Numbered from the stretch's first letter, positions 41,605-50,703 are shown. The stretch is 64,000 nt of DNA from an uncultured Eubacterium sp. (GCA_934561395.1 CAKTGF010000001.1:248001-312000); one strand, 5' to 3'. Numbers and translations: made by a program. Notes: generated from the letters alone by a model not told the origin.

Positions 41605-42882
41605 TTAGTTCAAAGCTTTCAAGGCACGCTGGCCTATATCCTTGCGGAAATGAGCGCCGTCAAAGTGAATTTTGCTTACACCTTCGTAGGATTTATCAAG
41701 GGCCTGCTGAATATTGTCGCCCAAGGCGGTTACGCCAAGCACCCTGCCACCTGATGTAACAAGCCTGTCGTCATCAAGCTTGGTGCCGGCATGATAAACG
41801 GTAACGCCGTCAAGCTGGCCTGCATTAAGGCCGCTTATTTCAATGCCCTTTGGGTATGATTTTGGATAGCCGCCGCTTGCCATAATAACGCAGGTGCATG
41901 CACGCTCATCCCATTCAATATCCAAATCAGAAAGGGTTTCGTTGTTGATTGCCTCAAAAATATCAATAATATCTGTTTTTAATCTGGGGAGAACAACCTG
42001 GGTTTCAGGGTCGCCGAAACGGCAGTTGTATTCAATAACCTTTGGGCCCTTAGGTGTGAGCATTAAGCCGAAATAAAGGCAGCCCTTAAAGGTTCTTCCC
42101 TCTTTGTTCATTGCCTGAATTGTGGGGATAAAGATTTTTTCCATACATTCCTTGGCAATTTCATCAGTGTAATACGGATTTGGGGATACAGTGCCCATTC
42201 CGCCGGTGTTAAGGCCCTTGTCGCCGTCAAGGGCACGCTTGTGGTCCATTGACGAAACCATGGGCTTAACGCACTTGCCGTCTGTAAACGCAAGCACGGA
42301 AACCTCGGGACCGGTTAAAAATTCCTCAACAACAACATTGTTGCCGCTGTCGCCGAAAATTTTATCCTCCATAATTTCCTTAATACCCGACTCTGCCTCT
42401 TCAAGGGTTTCGGGAATGATTACACCCTTGCCCAATGCAAGACCGTCAGCCTTAATAACTGTGGGAAATTCGTTCTTTTCCTTTATATATTCAATAACAT
42501 CATTAGGGTTATCGAACACCTTATATTCCGCTGTGGGAATGTTATATTTAAGCATTAAATCTTTGGAAAACACCTTTGAGCCCTCAATTATTGCGGCGTT
42601 TGCCTTTGGGCCGAAGGTTTTAAAGCCTGCCTCGTTAAGGGCGTCAACCATGCCTAAAACAAGCGGGTCGTCAGGTGCGACAACCACCAAGTCGGCCTTG
42701 ATTTCCTTTGCAAGGGCAACCACGCCGTCAATATCGGTTGCTCCCACATTAAAGCATTGTGCGTCATAGCTTATGCCGCCGTTACCCGGGCAGCAGGCGA
42801 TGTAATCGACCTTGCTTGATTCCTTTATTTTTCTGATAAGGGCGTGCTCTCTTCCGCCGCCGCCGACAACTAAAACTCTCAT
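41605..42882 (-). CDS. purD: Phosphoribosylamine-glycine ligase
   Basis: 425 residues, ATP-grasp fold, second step of de novo purine synthesis. Seen: VLVVGGGGREHAL at the start, VVVAPDDPLVLGMVDAL, IKADGLALGKGV, and NTGGMGTVSPNPYY, EYNCRFGDPETQVVLPRL later. It is the last gene of the purE-purM-purN-purO-purD order, 87 bases after the IMP cyclohydrolase gene with a hairpin in the gap. No terminator is obvious after its stop. Confidence 0.97.
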   Translation of the reverse strand: MRVLVVGGGGREHALIRKIKESSKVDYIACCPGNGGISYDAQCFNVGATDIDGVVALAKEIKADLVVVAPDDPLVLGMVDALNEAGFKTFGPKANAAIIEGSKVFSKDLMLKYNIPTAEYKVFDNPNDVIEYIKEKNEFPTVIKADGLALGKGVIIPETLEEAESGIKEIMEDKIFGDSGNNVVVEEFLTGPEVSVLAFTDGKCVKPMVSSMDHKRALDGDKGLNTGGMGTVSPNPYYTDEIAKECMEKIFIPTIQAMNKEGRTFKGCLYFGLMLTPKGPKVIEYNCRFGDPETQVVLPRLKTDIIDIFEAINNETLSDLDIEWDERACTCVIMASGGYPKSYPKGIEISGLNAGQLDGVTVYHAGTKLDDDRLVTSGGRVLGVTALGDNIQQALDKSYEGVSKIHFDGAHFRKDIGQRALKALN

Positions 42883-42941
42883 ATCCTTTAAAAATCCTTT
42901 CTGCTTACGGCCGTATTGCAGTGCCGTTTATATAGCACAAC

Positions 42942-42963
42942 AGGACGATTAAAAAATCGTCCT
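42942..42963 (-). terminator. Intercistronic hairpin between the IMP cyclohydrolase gene and purD
   Basis: A perfect 9-bp stem AGGACGATT/AATCGTCCT with a 4-base loop on either strand. No U-tract follows, so it may tune mRNA stability or act as a weak attenuator rather than stop transcription. Confidence 0.4.
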
Positions 42964-42969
42964 TTGGCA

Positions 42970-43674
42970 TTACTTATTCTTGTTTATGATACGGGTTTGC
43001 TCTTCTCCTGTTTCAAGATTAATAAAACGGGTAAACAGCGAAACCTTGTTATCCTCATTAAGATTATCCCATACCGCAGATGTGAACTCGTCAATTGTTA
43101 AATCGCCGATTTCAACAGGTGTGGGTTCGCCCTCAAATGACGGAATCGGGTTACCGTCGCACTTGTAGGTGTGGATAAAATGGCCCAAGCCTGCATGAGC
43201 CGGATATTCAAAGAAATATCTTAAACATTCGGGCTGACCCATATTTGATTTTAAGATTGACAAAACATAGTCTCCGTTGGGCTTAACCACACCTGAAATT
43301 CTTGGGGTATAATTTGGTGCGTCAGGCTCAAACTCCCTTGTTAAAAGAGCATGGCGATAGCATTTGCCCTGCTGCATAAAATCATAAATAGTATCGGTTT
43401 GGTCGCCGTTTGTTACAATGGTTTTGCCCTCAAACTTCAGCACAGGGTTGTAAATAATAAGGCTGGGGTCCTCCATTTTGCTTTCATCAAAAGCCTTGGT
43501 GCGGATGCCGCCCCTGTCGTTTTCCTCAAAAATTCTATTTCTTGAGTTAACGCTTCTGCCCATAATGAAATAAGCAATAACGGCATTTTTTCCGTCCTTT
43601 GATTTACCCAAAACAATGCCTCTGCCGGGATATGTATTTGTGTTTAATTCTGTTGCAAGTGATTTTATTTCCAT
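42970..43674 (-). CDS. purO: IMP cyclohydrolase, PurO-like
   Basis: 234 residues from ATG 43674, which has GAGG six bases upstream overlapping the purN stop. The text NTYPGRGIVLGKSKDGK, AYFIMGRSVNSRNRIF, IYNPVLKFEGKTIVTNGDQT and the middle YTPRISGV match the PurO/IMP_cyclohyd family first known from archaea, which closes FAICAR to IMP. Most bacteria use the C-terminal IMP cyclohydrolase domain of PurH instead. Placement between purN and purD supports the role. The matching AICAR formyltransferase is not in the window. Confidence 0.88.
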   Translation of the reverse strand: MEIKSLATELNTNTYPGRGIVLGKSKDGKNAVIAYFIMGRSVNSRNRIFEENDRGGIRTKAFDESKMEDPSLIIYNPVLKFEGKTIVTNGDQTDTIYDFMQQGKCYRHALLTREFEPDAPNYTPRISGVVKPNGDYVLSILKSNMGQPECLRYFFEYPAHAGLGHFIHTYKCDGNPIPSFEGEPTPVEIGDLTIDEFTSAVWDNLNEDNKVSLFTRFINLETGEEQTRIINKNK

Positions 43675-43682
43675 ACTGAACC

Positions 43683-44306
43683 TCAAATAATTTCTGTTTT
43701 ATTTCCGTTAATTTTAATTCTGCCCTCACAAAACAGCGAAACTGCCTTGGGCAAAATTTCCCACTCTGCCTGGCGCATAACACGGTATTGAAGAATATCC
43801 TCGTTATCGCCCTGCTCAACAGGCACAGCCTTTTGAAGAATTATGGCGCCGCCGTCTGTAATTTCGTTAACAAAATGAGCGGTGGCCCCGGTAACCTTAA
43901 CGCCGCTGTTAAGCACAGCGGTGTGAACACGCTTACCGTAAAATCCGTCGCCGCAAAACAGCGGAATAAGGCTTGGATGAATGTTTATAATTCTGTTTTT
44001 GTATTTGCTTACAAGCTCCTCTCCCAAAATTGAAAGGAAGCCTGCAAGAACAATAAGGTCAATTTGTTTGCCCTCAAGAACATCTAAAATCGCCTTGTCA
44101 TACTCCTGCTTGCTGCCGTATGCCTTGCGGTTAACAACAGCCGTTGGAATACTTGCGTTTTCAGCTCTTTTTAAAGCGTATGCATTTTCATTAGATGCAA
44201 GAACAAAGGTAATTTTTCCGTTTTTGATTTCGCCGCGGCTTTGAGCGTCGATTAAAGCCTGAAGATTTGTGCCGCCGCCTGAAACGAAAACCGCAATATT
44301 CATCAT
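43683..44306 (-). CDS. purN: Phosphoribosylglycinamide formyltransferase
   Basis: 207 residues. It uses formyl-tetrahydrofolate to formylate GAR. Seen: FVSGGGTNLQALID, NIHPSLIPLFCGDGFYG with the catalytic His, and GATAHFVNEITDGGAIILQKAVPV. The start overlaps the purM stop (ATGATGA), indicating coupled translation. Confidence 0.96.
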   Translation of the reverse strand: MMNIAVFVSGGGTNLQALIDAQSRGEIKNGKITFVLASNENAYALKRAENASIPTAVVNRKAYGSKQEYDKAILDVLEGKQIDLIVLAGFLSILGEELVSKYKNRIINIHPSLIPLFCGDGFYGKRVHTAVLNSGVKVTGATAHFVNEITDGGAIILQKAVPVEQGDNEDILQYRVMRQAEWEILPKAVSLFCEGRIKINGNKTEII

Positions 44307-45340
44307 ACCAACTCAACACCCTTTTCGCCGTTTTTAATTTCGCCCACAACGGCAGCCTGCTCGCCTGTTTCGTTAAGAATACGAACCGCCTCGTCTGCCT
44401 TGTCGGAATCAACGGCAATAATAAGGCCGTTGCCCATGTTGAAGGTGTTATACATATCGTGCTCTGAAATGCCGCCCTCCTTTTGAATCAAGTCAAAAAT
44501 AGGCTTTTTAAAGCATTTGTCTTTTTCAATAACGGCAAGGGTATTGTCGTTTAACATTCTGGGCACATTTTCATAAAATCCGCCGCCGGTAATGTGGCTG
44601 ATTGCGTTAACCCTTACACTGTCCATAAGAGTTAACAGGGGCTTAACATAAATTCTTGTTGGGGTAAGGAGAACCTCGCCCAGTGTGCCGTCAAGCTCGT
44701 CATACTTTTTAGAAATTGTTTTTTCGTTAATATTGAAAACTTTACGAACAAGTGAAAAACCGTTTGAGTGAACACCTGATGAGGCAACTGCAATAAGAGC
44801 GTCCCCTGCTTTTAAGTGCTCGCCGGATACAAGCTTATCCTTTTCGCCGATACCGACTGTAAAGCCTGCCAAATCATATTCGTGCTCAGGCATAAGACCC
44901 GGATGCTCTGCGGTTTCGCCGCCTACAAGGGCACAGCCCGATTGAACGCAGCCCTCTGCAACACCCTTTACGATTTGCTCGATTTTTTCAGGGTAGTTTT
45001 TGCCGCAGGCAATATAGTCAAGGAAAAATAACGGCTTTGCACCTGAGCACGCAACATCGTTAACGCACATTGCAACGCAGTCAATACCCACGGTGTCGTG
45101 CTTATCCATTAAAAATGCAAGCTTGATTTTTGTGCCTACGCCGTCTGTTCCCGAAACCAAAACGGGGTTTTTGTATTCGTTGGCGGCAAGCTCAAACATT
45201 CCGCCGAAGCCGCCGATACCGCCGATAACGCCCGGTATGTTGGTTCTTTTAACATGTGATTTAATAAGTTCAACAGATTCGTAGCCGGCTGTTACATCAA
45301 CGCCTGCTGCTGCATAACTTTCACTAAAGCTTTTTTCCAT
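44303..45340 (-). CDS. purM: Phosphoribosylformylglycinamidine cyclo-ligase (AIR synthetase)
   Basis: 345 residues, full length. It converts FGAM to AIR. Seen: YAAAGVDVTAGYE, SGTDGVGTKIKLAF, CVAMCVNDVACSGAKPLFFLD, GGETAEHPGLMP and HITGGGFYENVPRML. It lies 32 bases after purE. Confidence 0.97.
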   Translation of the reverse strand: MEKSFSESYAAAGVDVTAGYESVELIKSHVKRTNIPGVIGGIGGFGGMFELAANEYKNPVLVSGTDGVGTKIKLAFLMDKHDTVGIDCVAMCVNDVACSGAKPLFFLDYIACGKNYPEKIEQIVKGVAEGCVQSGCALVGGETAEHPGLMPEHEYDLAGFTVGIGEKDKLVSGEHLKAGDALIAVASSGVHSNGFSLVRKVFNINEKTISKKYDELDGTLGEVLLTPTRIYVKPLLTLMDSVRVNAISHITGGGFYENVPRMLNDNTLAVIEKDKCFKKPIFDLIQKEGGISEHDMYNTFNMGNGLIIAVDSDKADEAVRILNETGEQAAVVGEIKNGEKGVELV

Positions 45341-45372
45341 ATTTATTCTCCTTAACTGTATTTAACGGTTTA

Positions 45373-45870
45373 TTAAAGCTCTTTAAGCTTTTCCTGCAGG
45401 GCAATATCCTTTTGCTTAACCTGCTCTGCCATATCCTTGCGCATTTGAACAAGCTTTGCGCTTAATTTAGGCTCGCCCACGGCAAGTATTTCTGCTGCAA
45501 GAAGAGCCGCATTTTTTGCTGCGTTAACGCCCACTGTGGCAACCGGTATTCCCGGGGGCATCATTACGGTTGCAAGCATAGCGTCCATACCGTCAAGCAC
45601 CTTTGCCGAGCAAGGAATACCTATAACAGGAAGTGTGGTTGATGCCGCAAGCACGCCGCCCAAATGTGCAGCCATACCCGCCGCCGCAATGATTACGCCA
45701 AAGCCGTTATCAATTGCGTTTTCAGAAAACTCCTGCGCCTCCTTGGGTGTTCTGTGTGCAGACATAACCCTAACCTCTGATTCAATGCCCAAATCCCTTA
45801 ACTGCTTAATTGCAGGGGTAACGATAGGCAAATCACTGTCAGAGCCCATAATAATTGCAACCTTTTTCAT
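45373..45870 (-). CDS. purE: N5-carboxyaminoimidazole ribonucleotide mutase
   Basis: 165 residues. First gene of the purine operon. Seen: IMGSDSDLPIV, MSAHRTPKEAQEF, IIAAAGMAAHLGGVLA and MMPPGIPVATVGVN. GGAGG precedes the ATG. A consensus promoter is visible upstream; neither a purine riboswitch core nor a PurR box was recognised in the roughly 50-base leader. Confidence 0.97.
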   Translation of the reverse strand: MKKVAIIMGSDSDLPIVTPAIKQLRDLGIESEVRVMSAHRTPKEAQEFSENAIDNGFGVIIAAAGMAAHLGGVLAASTTLPVIGIPCSAKVLDGMDAMLATVMMPPGIPVATVGVNAAKNAALLAAEILAVGEPKLSAKLVQMRKDMAEQVKQKDIALQEKLKEL

Positions 45871-45915
45871 AATGTGTCCTCCGTAAAAATTATTATAAAG
45901 CTTTTAATTTTAGTT

Positions 45916-45944
45916 ATTATACATTTTTTATATAGTTATTTCAA
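45916..45944 (-). promoter_or_regulatory. Sigma-A promoter of the pur operon
   Basis: On the minus strand: -35 TTGAAA, 17-base spacer, -10 TATAAT. Confidence 0.8.
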
Positions 45945-45988
45945 GTAAATATTAAACAATTTGGGGCGGAAAAGTCATTAAAAACCGA

Positions 45989-47854
45989 TTAAACAAAGTT
46001 TGACGCAAACCGCCAGTAATCGGCGCCGTATTCTTCAAGCCGCTGCTTTCGGAAAATGGCAAAATCCTTGCCGTTAACATAGCCGTCCTTATTGAAATCA
46101 TAGCCCTCCAAAACAATGGTGGAGTATTCCTTATTTTCATCGTCAATATCAATATAAATCGTTTGATTTTCTCCGTTTTTATTAAGGAAAACCGCATAGC
46201 AATCGGTAAAGGTGTTAAAATGCCAACTTCCGTCTGCGCTGACAGGATATTCAACGCCGTTAACCTTTATGGTTGCATAGGGGTACGGAACATTGCTGTC
46301 ATGCAAATGCTTTGAATTTTCCGCCATAACGCACCTGCCGCTTATGGTAACAGCCGGTGTGGGCACAAAATCCGCCTTGTACTGATTGCCGCACAGCACG
46401 CAGGTGTATAGGTTGTAGCCGTCGTCATCCAGTGTGTAATCAATATAAACGCTGTTGTATTTGTGCTCAATAAACAAATAGTATTGGGCTTGAACCTCGC
46501 CCACAAGTATTACAGCCAAATTTTCGCCGCAGGTTAATTTCATTTTGCTTTGGCAAATTTGAACATTGTTAAAATAGCCGGGGGAGTAATAAATTGTGTC
46601 TTTAATTCCGCCTGCAAAATATATGTTTAAAATAATGTCGCTTAAATTTTCATCAGGCACCGATTTAAGACCCCTTGCCGCAGTTCCCCTTGCGCTGCCC
46701 ACCGCAGTGGCATAGGTTATCTCTTGGGGGTAAACCCACAGGGCATAATCGCCCTTTGCTAAAACAGAGCTTACCTTTACAGTGTATTCTGTGCCTGCCG
46801 TAAGTGAAACGGTTGCGCAAAAGTTCCTGTCGCTGGAAGAAATATCGTCAACTTGGGAAAGAATATTATCACCCTCATAAACAACGCCCTTAACATCGCA
46901 ATCCCCACGGGTGTAAATGTTATATACCGCAGAATAATCGGGAACAAAGGAGTATGTGTAAACAGAGTTCATATTGCTGTCGGTATAAGTGTTTTTATAT
47001 TCAACCGCACATTCAATGGGTATTATGTCATAAACAGTGTAGTTTATGGAGCTTGCCTGAGCATAAACCATGGCTGCCGAATTGTCGCAAACCTGCAATT
47101 GGGTGCCGGAGTATTTATTAAGTTTGTCAGAATAGCCAAAGCTGTAGCTGCCCATTGTGGCGTTCATTGGCACCTTAAGGTCTTTAAGGCTTGAGCAATA
47201 TGCAAAGCAATAGCTGCCGATTGCAACGGATGATGTTAAGCTTTGAAAGCTTACACTGTTGAGGGAGGAGCACTTATAAAAGGAATAAGACGCAAGGGTT
47301 TTAACGCTGTATGGTATGGTTACGCTTTCAAGCGCCGTACAACCCTGAAAAGCCCTTGTGTTAATTGTTGTTACCGTGTCGGGAATAACCACCTTTTTAA
47401 GGGTTGAGCAATTGTAAAAGCAGTTGCCGCCAATACTTTTTATGCCAAAGGGCAGCTCCCATTCTGTAACGCCCAAGGTGCCCGAAAGTGCATAACTGCC
47501 AAGGGTTCTTAACGAATCGGGAATTTCAATAGAGGTTGCCCTGATTTGGTAAAGGCCGTAGTTGCCTATGCCTGTAACGCCCTCCTCAACAACAACCTTG
47601 TCAATGCTTGATTGCCGCCAGTCAAACCAGGGTGCGCCTGCGCCGTTTGATGAAAAGTTGGGCATTGCCCCTTGGCCGGAAATAGTCAGTGTTTTTGTTT
47701 CTGCGTCAAACTGATAATATGTGTCGCTTGTGCCAAGCTGTGTTTTTTCAATATCGTCCTGCTGAATAACGGCAGCATAAGCCATAAAATTCACACAAAG
47801 CAACACACCCACGCATACAGCAAGGGTTAAAAGCGCATAAAACAGCTTTTTCAC
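45989..47854 (-). CDS. Secreted BspA-like leucine-rich-repeat protein with a dockerin-like end
   Basis: 621 residues. Signal peptide MKKLFYALLTLAVCVGVLLC ending near AYA. LRR_5 (BspA/Treponema-type) repeats span about 95-260, seen as YNCSTLKKVVIPDTVTTIN and FQGCTALESVTIPYSVKTL. A beta-rich region follows (about 290-560), including a CVLCGNQYK Cys pair. The C-terminus has YDFNKDGYVNGKDFAIFRKQ, a single EF-hand-like dockerin repeat, whereas type I dockerins have two. BspA-like proteins act in adhesion or surface display. Start codon GTG/ATG region preceded by GGAGA. Whether the dockerin-like end binds a cohesin is open. Confidence 0.82.
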   Translation of the reverse strand: MKKLFYALLTLAVCVGVLLCVNFMAYAAVIQQDDIEKTQLGTSDTYYQFDAETKTLTISGQGAMPNFSSNGAGAPWFDWRQSSIDKVVVEEGVTGIGNYGLYQIRATSIEIPDSLRTLGSYALSGTLGVTEWELPFGIKSIGGNCFYNCSTLKKVVIPDTVTTINTRAFQGCTALESVTIPYSVKTLASYSFYKCSSLNSVSFQSLTSSVAIGSYCFAYCSSLKDLKVPMNATMGSYSFGYSDKLNKYSGTQLQVCDNSAAMVYAQASSINYTVYDIIPIECAVEYKNTYTDSNMNSVYTYSFVPDYSAVYNIYTRGDCDVKGVVYEGDNILSQVDDISSSDRNFCATVSLTAGTEYTVKVSSVLAKGDYALWVYPQEITYATAVGSARGTAARGLKSVPDENLSDIILNIYFAGGIKDTIYYSPGYFNNVQICQSKMKLTCGENLAVILVGEVQAQYYLFIEHKYNSVYIDYTLDDDGYNLYTCVLCGNQYKADFVPTPAVTISGRCVMAENSKHLHDSNVPYPYATIKVNGVEYPVSADGSWHFNTFTDCYAVFLNKNGENQTIYIDIDDENKEYSTIVLEGYDFNKDGYVNGKDFAIFRKQRLEEYGADYWRFASNFV

Positions 47855-47920
47855 AATAACTATCTCCTCTCTCTTAATATTTTTGGCAAAGCATTAAATT
47901 GCCCATATCTATACATAATA

Positions 47921-47949
47921 AATATAACATACATTGCATATTTTAACAA
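47921..47949 (-). promoter_or_regulatory. Probable promoter of the LRR surface protein
   Basis: On the minus strand: -35 TTGTTA, 17-base spacer, -10 TATATT. Confidence 0.5.
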
Positions 47950-47990
47950 TAGCAAAATCAGTCTTAAAGGCAAACAAAACCACCAAAAAA

Positions 47991-48018
47991 ATCTGCCGAT
48001 ACAAAAGTATCAGCAGAT
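47991..48018 (-). terminator. Terminator of the M28 peptidase gene
   Basis: On the minus strand a 12-bp stem ATCTGCTGATAC/GTATCGGCAGAT with a TTTT loop is followed by TTTTTTT. Confidence 0.93.
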
Positions 48019-48030
48019 TTTTGTTAAGCC

Positions 48031-49338
48031 TTAATCGTTAGCGATGCCGTGCTCGTCAAAATTGAAAATTGTAGAAAGAACAATCTCGTAGCCGGTTTTG
48101 ATTGCCTCAGGAACAAGCCTGTCGGCAGTGTCACGCCTGTTGTGGTAGTAATCGGCAGGGGTTGGGTCCATTGCCGCAAGGCATGTTGCGGTAATGCCTG
48201 CCTGTGTAAATGCAGCTGCATCTGAAGAACCGAAAAATACATTTGCAAATTTCAAACCCTCGTGACCTGCCTCGATTGCAGACTCCATAACCAATTGGCT
48301 GAACTCGGGAGAATGCTTTACGGTACCGGTCATATCACGGCTATATACATTAGTATAATCAATGTCTGTAAGAGTGTCAACGCAGAGAACTGCGGTTTCA
48401 ACGCCGTCATTTACATATTCGTCGTAATGGTCCTTAGCCCATTGCTTGCAACCACGAAGACCGGCCTCCTCGCCGTCTGTTATCATGGCAACAACCTCGG
48501 TATTTTCAAATTCAACGCCTGCCATATCAAGCATACGCAAAGCGCACACTGCGGCATAGGTGCCTGTTAAGTTGTCGTTAGCACCGGGAGAAATTGTTTT
48601 AAAATCAACAAAGAAGAAAAGGGGCACCATACCCAAAGCGGTAAAGCAATGGAAATAATAGCTGTAATTAAGCATAAAATCGCCAAAGCTGCCCATATCA
48701 ACAAAATTTGCAATAATTGTGATAATGCCCACAATAAATGAAATTACTGCTCCGCCGATTGTCCATCCCATTAAAATGCCGAGAAGCTGTTTAATGCCCA
48801 CAATTTTGCCATAGTAAATATGGCGCCACTCATAAGCGGCATCACAGTGGCCTGAAATAACAATTCTTCTTTTTACCTCGCCCGTGGGCTTGCGCTTTGC
48901 ATAAAAATTGTGAGCCTCGCTCTTTTTGTAGAAAGCGTCGGTAAATTGCTTATACATCAAAAATTCAATAACGGTAATAAGCAGGCCAACGCCGATAACG
49001 CCTGTAACAATGCATTGGGGAATGAAAAATGCATTACCGTCCCCTTTGCTGAACACACCGCAAAATGTGATAATCAGGCATGCAACAACAGCCGCAATAA
49101 TTGCAAGTGCAACAAGCTTTGTCCACTGCAAAAATGCCTTTGGTGCCATTTTGTACGACTCAAAGCCGGTTTCATCGCAGAAATTATCCATTTCTTTCTT
49201 AATGTGCTTTTGTGTTGCTAAGCAGTTTTTATTGCCCGATTCACGGGGGCCGTAGCGCTTAATTACATTTGTAATTTCACGAACGGTATAATCAACATTT
49301 TCGTTAATAACCGATACAGGAAAATCTTTAATTTTCAT
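48031..49338 (-). CDS. Membrane-embedded M28 family zinc metallopeptidase
   Basis: 435 residues. The M28 ligands are all present: His164 and Asp166 in ISGHCDA, bridging Asp255 in GANDNLTGT, catalytic Glu290 and metal Glu291 in TDGEEAGLRG, Asp321 in CVDTL and His399 in DYYHNRRDTADRL. Unlike soluble M28 aminopeptidases, two membrane helices (about 72-95, 105-128) precede the catalytic domain and two more (about 183-212, 225-245) are inserted between the first and second ligand blocks. The substrate is unknown; likely peptides near the membrane surface. Perfect consensus promoter with a palindrome over its -35 box; monocistronic. Confidence 0.88.
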   Translation of the reverse strand: MKIKDFPVSVINENVDYTVREITNVIKRYGPRESGNKNCLATQKHIKKEMDNFCDETGFESYKMAPKAFLQWTKLVALAIIAAVVACLIITFCGVFSKGDGNAFFIPQCIVTGVIGVGLLITVIEFLMYKQFTDAFYKKSEAHNFYAKRKPTGEVKRRIVISGHCDAAYEWRHIYYGKIVGIKQLLGILMGWTIGGAVISFIVGIITIIANFVDMGSFGDFMLNYSYYFHCFTALGMVPLFFFVDFKTISPGANDNLTGTYAAVCALRMLDMAGVEFENTEVVAMITDGEEAGLRGCKQWAKDHYDEYVNDGVETAVLCVDTLTDIDYTNVYSRDMTGTVKHSPEFSQLVMESAIEAGHEGLKFANVFFGSSDAAAFTQAGITATCLAAMDPTPADYYHNRRDTADRLVPEAIKTGYEIVLSTIFNFDEHGIAND

Positions 49339-49416
49339 ATTGCATTATCTCCTTAAAACTTTTGGAAACAGAAATTATAACAAATATAAATATCTTAAAA
49401 CCAATTATAATGGTTG

Positions 49417-49445
49417 ATTATATCAAATTATAATTACAATGTCAA
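49417..49445 (-). promoter_or_regulatory. Consensus sigma-A promoter of the M28 peptidase
   Basis: On the minus strand: -35 TTGACA, 17-base spacer, -10 TATAAT, a perfect match to consensus. Confidence 0.85.
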
Positions 49446-49453
49446 TTTTGACA
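49440..49453. promoter_or_regulatory. Operator-like palindrome over the -35 box
   Basis: A perfect 14-bp palindrome TGTCAATTTTGACA overlapping the -35 hexamer of the M28 peptidase promoter. A repressor site would be well placed here. The protein that would bind is unknown. Confidence 0.45.
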
Positions 49454-49515
49454 CTTGTAAAAAAACAATTAATTTTAAAAGCAAATTGCGAAGCCCTAAA
49501 GCTCCGCAATATAAA

Positions 49516-50703
49516 TTACACATATTGTTTTGCAATTTCGCCCATAATTTTAACGCCGTTAACAATTGCCTCGTCGCTTGGAGTTGAAAAATTAAGGCGT
49601 ATATAACTGCAAGGCTTTGTATCGTCAATCATAAAGGCAGTGCCGGGAACAACGGCAACCTTTTGTTCAATAAGCCTGTTAACATAATCAACCATATCAA
49701 CATTGTCAGGCAGCTTTGCCCAAATAAATAAACCGCCCTGCGGCCTTACATAGGTAATAAAGCCCTTGCAGTATTTATCAAGGCAATCGCACATCAAATT
49801 AAGCTTATGCCTGTAAATTTCCCTGATTTTAACAATGTGTGCGTCAACATCATATTCGTCAAACCAGCGTGAAACTATCATTTGGTTAATTACGCCTGTG
49901 TGAACATCTGAAACCTGCTTTGCAATGGTAAACGCCCCTGCCATTTCCTTTGGAACAACAGCATAAGCAACCCTTATGCCGGGAGCAAGAATTTTTGAAA
50001 ACGAGCCTGCATAAACAACAATGCCATCGGTATCAAAGCTTTTTATTGAAGGAACATCCTCCCCTGCAACACGAAGATTGCCGTAAGGATTATCCTCAAC
50101 AATAACAAGATCGTTAGCCTTGGCAATTTCATACATAGCCTTTCTTTTTTCAAGGCTCAGGGTTGTTCCCCCGGGGTTTTGAAAGTTGGGAATGGTGTAT
50201 ATGAATTTAGCGTCGGGATTTTCCTTAACAACCCTTTCAAGGGCCTTTATATTCATTCCGTCGGAGTCAATGGGCACGCCCACAAGCTTGCAGCCGTGCG
50301 ACCTAAAGCAGTTTAACGAGCCTACAAATGACGGCTCCTCGCAAATAACAGTGTCCCCCTCAGATGCAAGCACCCTTGTTGCAAGGTCCATAACCTGGGT
50401 TCCTCCGGATGTGATAATAACCACATCATTATCGCCGCCCACATTTTCACGCCTTTTAAGCCACTGCTTAACATTTTCACGCAGGGGTTCATATCCCTCT
50501 GAAATGCCATAAACAAGTGCAGATACCGGGTTTTCCTCCAATATTTCAGCTGAAATCTTTTTTACCGCATCGCAAGGGAATGCGTCAACAGCCGGTGAGC
50601 CCCCTGCAAATGCAATCATATCGGGCGAACTTGTTGCTTTTAATATTTCTCTTACCGCAGATGGCTTCATATTTGCAAATTTATCGGAAATTTTGTAGCT
50701 CAT
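49516..50703 (-). CDS. PLP-dependent aminotransferase, class I/II (aromatic/2-aminoadipate type)
   Basis: 395 residues. Resembles LysN and MocR-related aminotransferases lacking the HTH domain: SSPDMIAFAGGSPAVDAFP near the start, TSGGTQVMDLATRVL, VEDNPYG, and PLP-binding Lys in YAGSFSKILAPGIRVAYAV; the end has the carboxylate-binding Arg in YIRLNFS. It moves amino groups between an amino acid and a 2-oxo acid. Located 19 bases after the tagF-like gene, so it probably ends the glyA-tag transcript. The exact substrate is unclear. Confidence 0.9.
   Translation of the reverse strand: MSYKISDKFANMKPSAVREILKATSSPDMIAFAGGSPAVDAFPCDAVKKISAEILEENPVSALVYGISEGYEPLRENVKQWLKRRENVGGDNDVVIITSGGTQVMDLATRVLASEGDTVICEEPSFVGSLNCFRSHGCKLVGVPIDSDGMNIKALERVVKENPDAKFIYTIPNFQNPGGTTLSLEKRKAMYEIAKANDLVIVEDNPYGNLRVAGEDVPSIKSFDTDGIVVYAGSFSKILAPGIRVAYAVVPKEMAGAFTIAKQVSDVHTGVINQMIVSRWFDEYDVDAHIVKIREIYRHKLNLMCDCLDKYCKGFITYVRPQGGLFIWAKLPDNVDMVDYVNRLIEQKVAVVPGTAFMIDDTKPCSYIRLNFSTPSDEAIVNGVKIMGEIAKQYV

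Noticed and set aside
45871..45988. Purine riboswitch before purE
   Set aside because: The RNA leader from the mapped-by-eye promoter is only about 50 bases and lacks the three-way-junction core.
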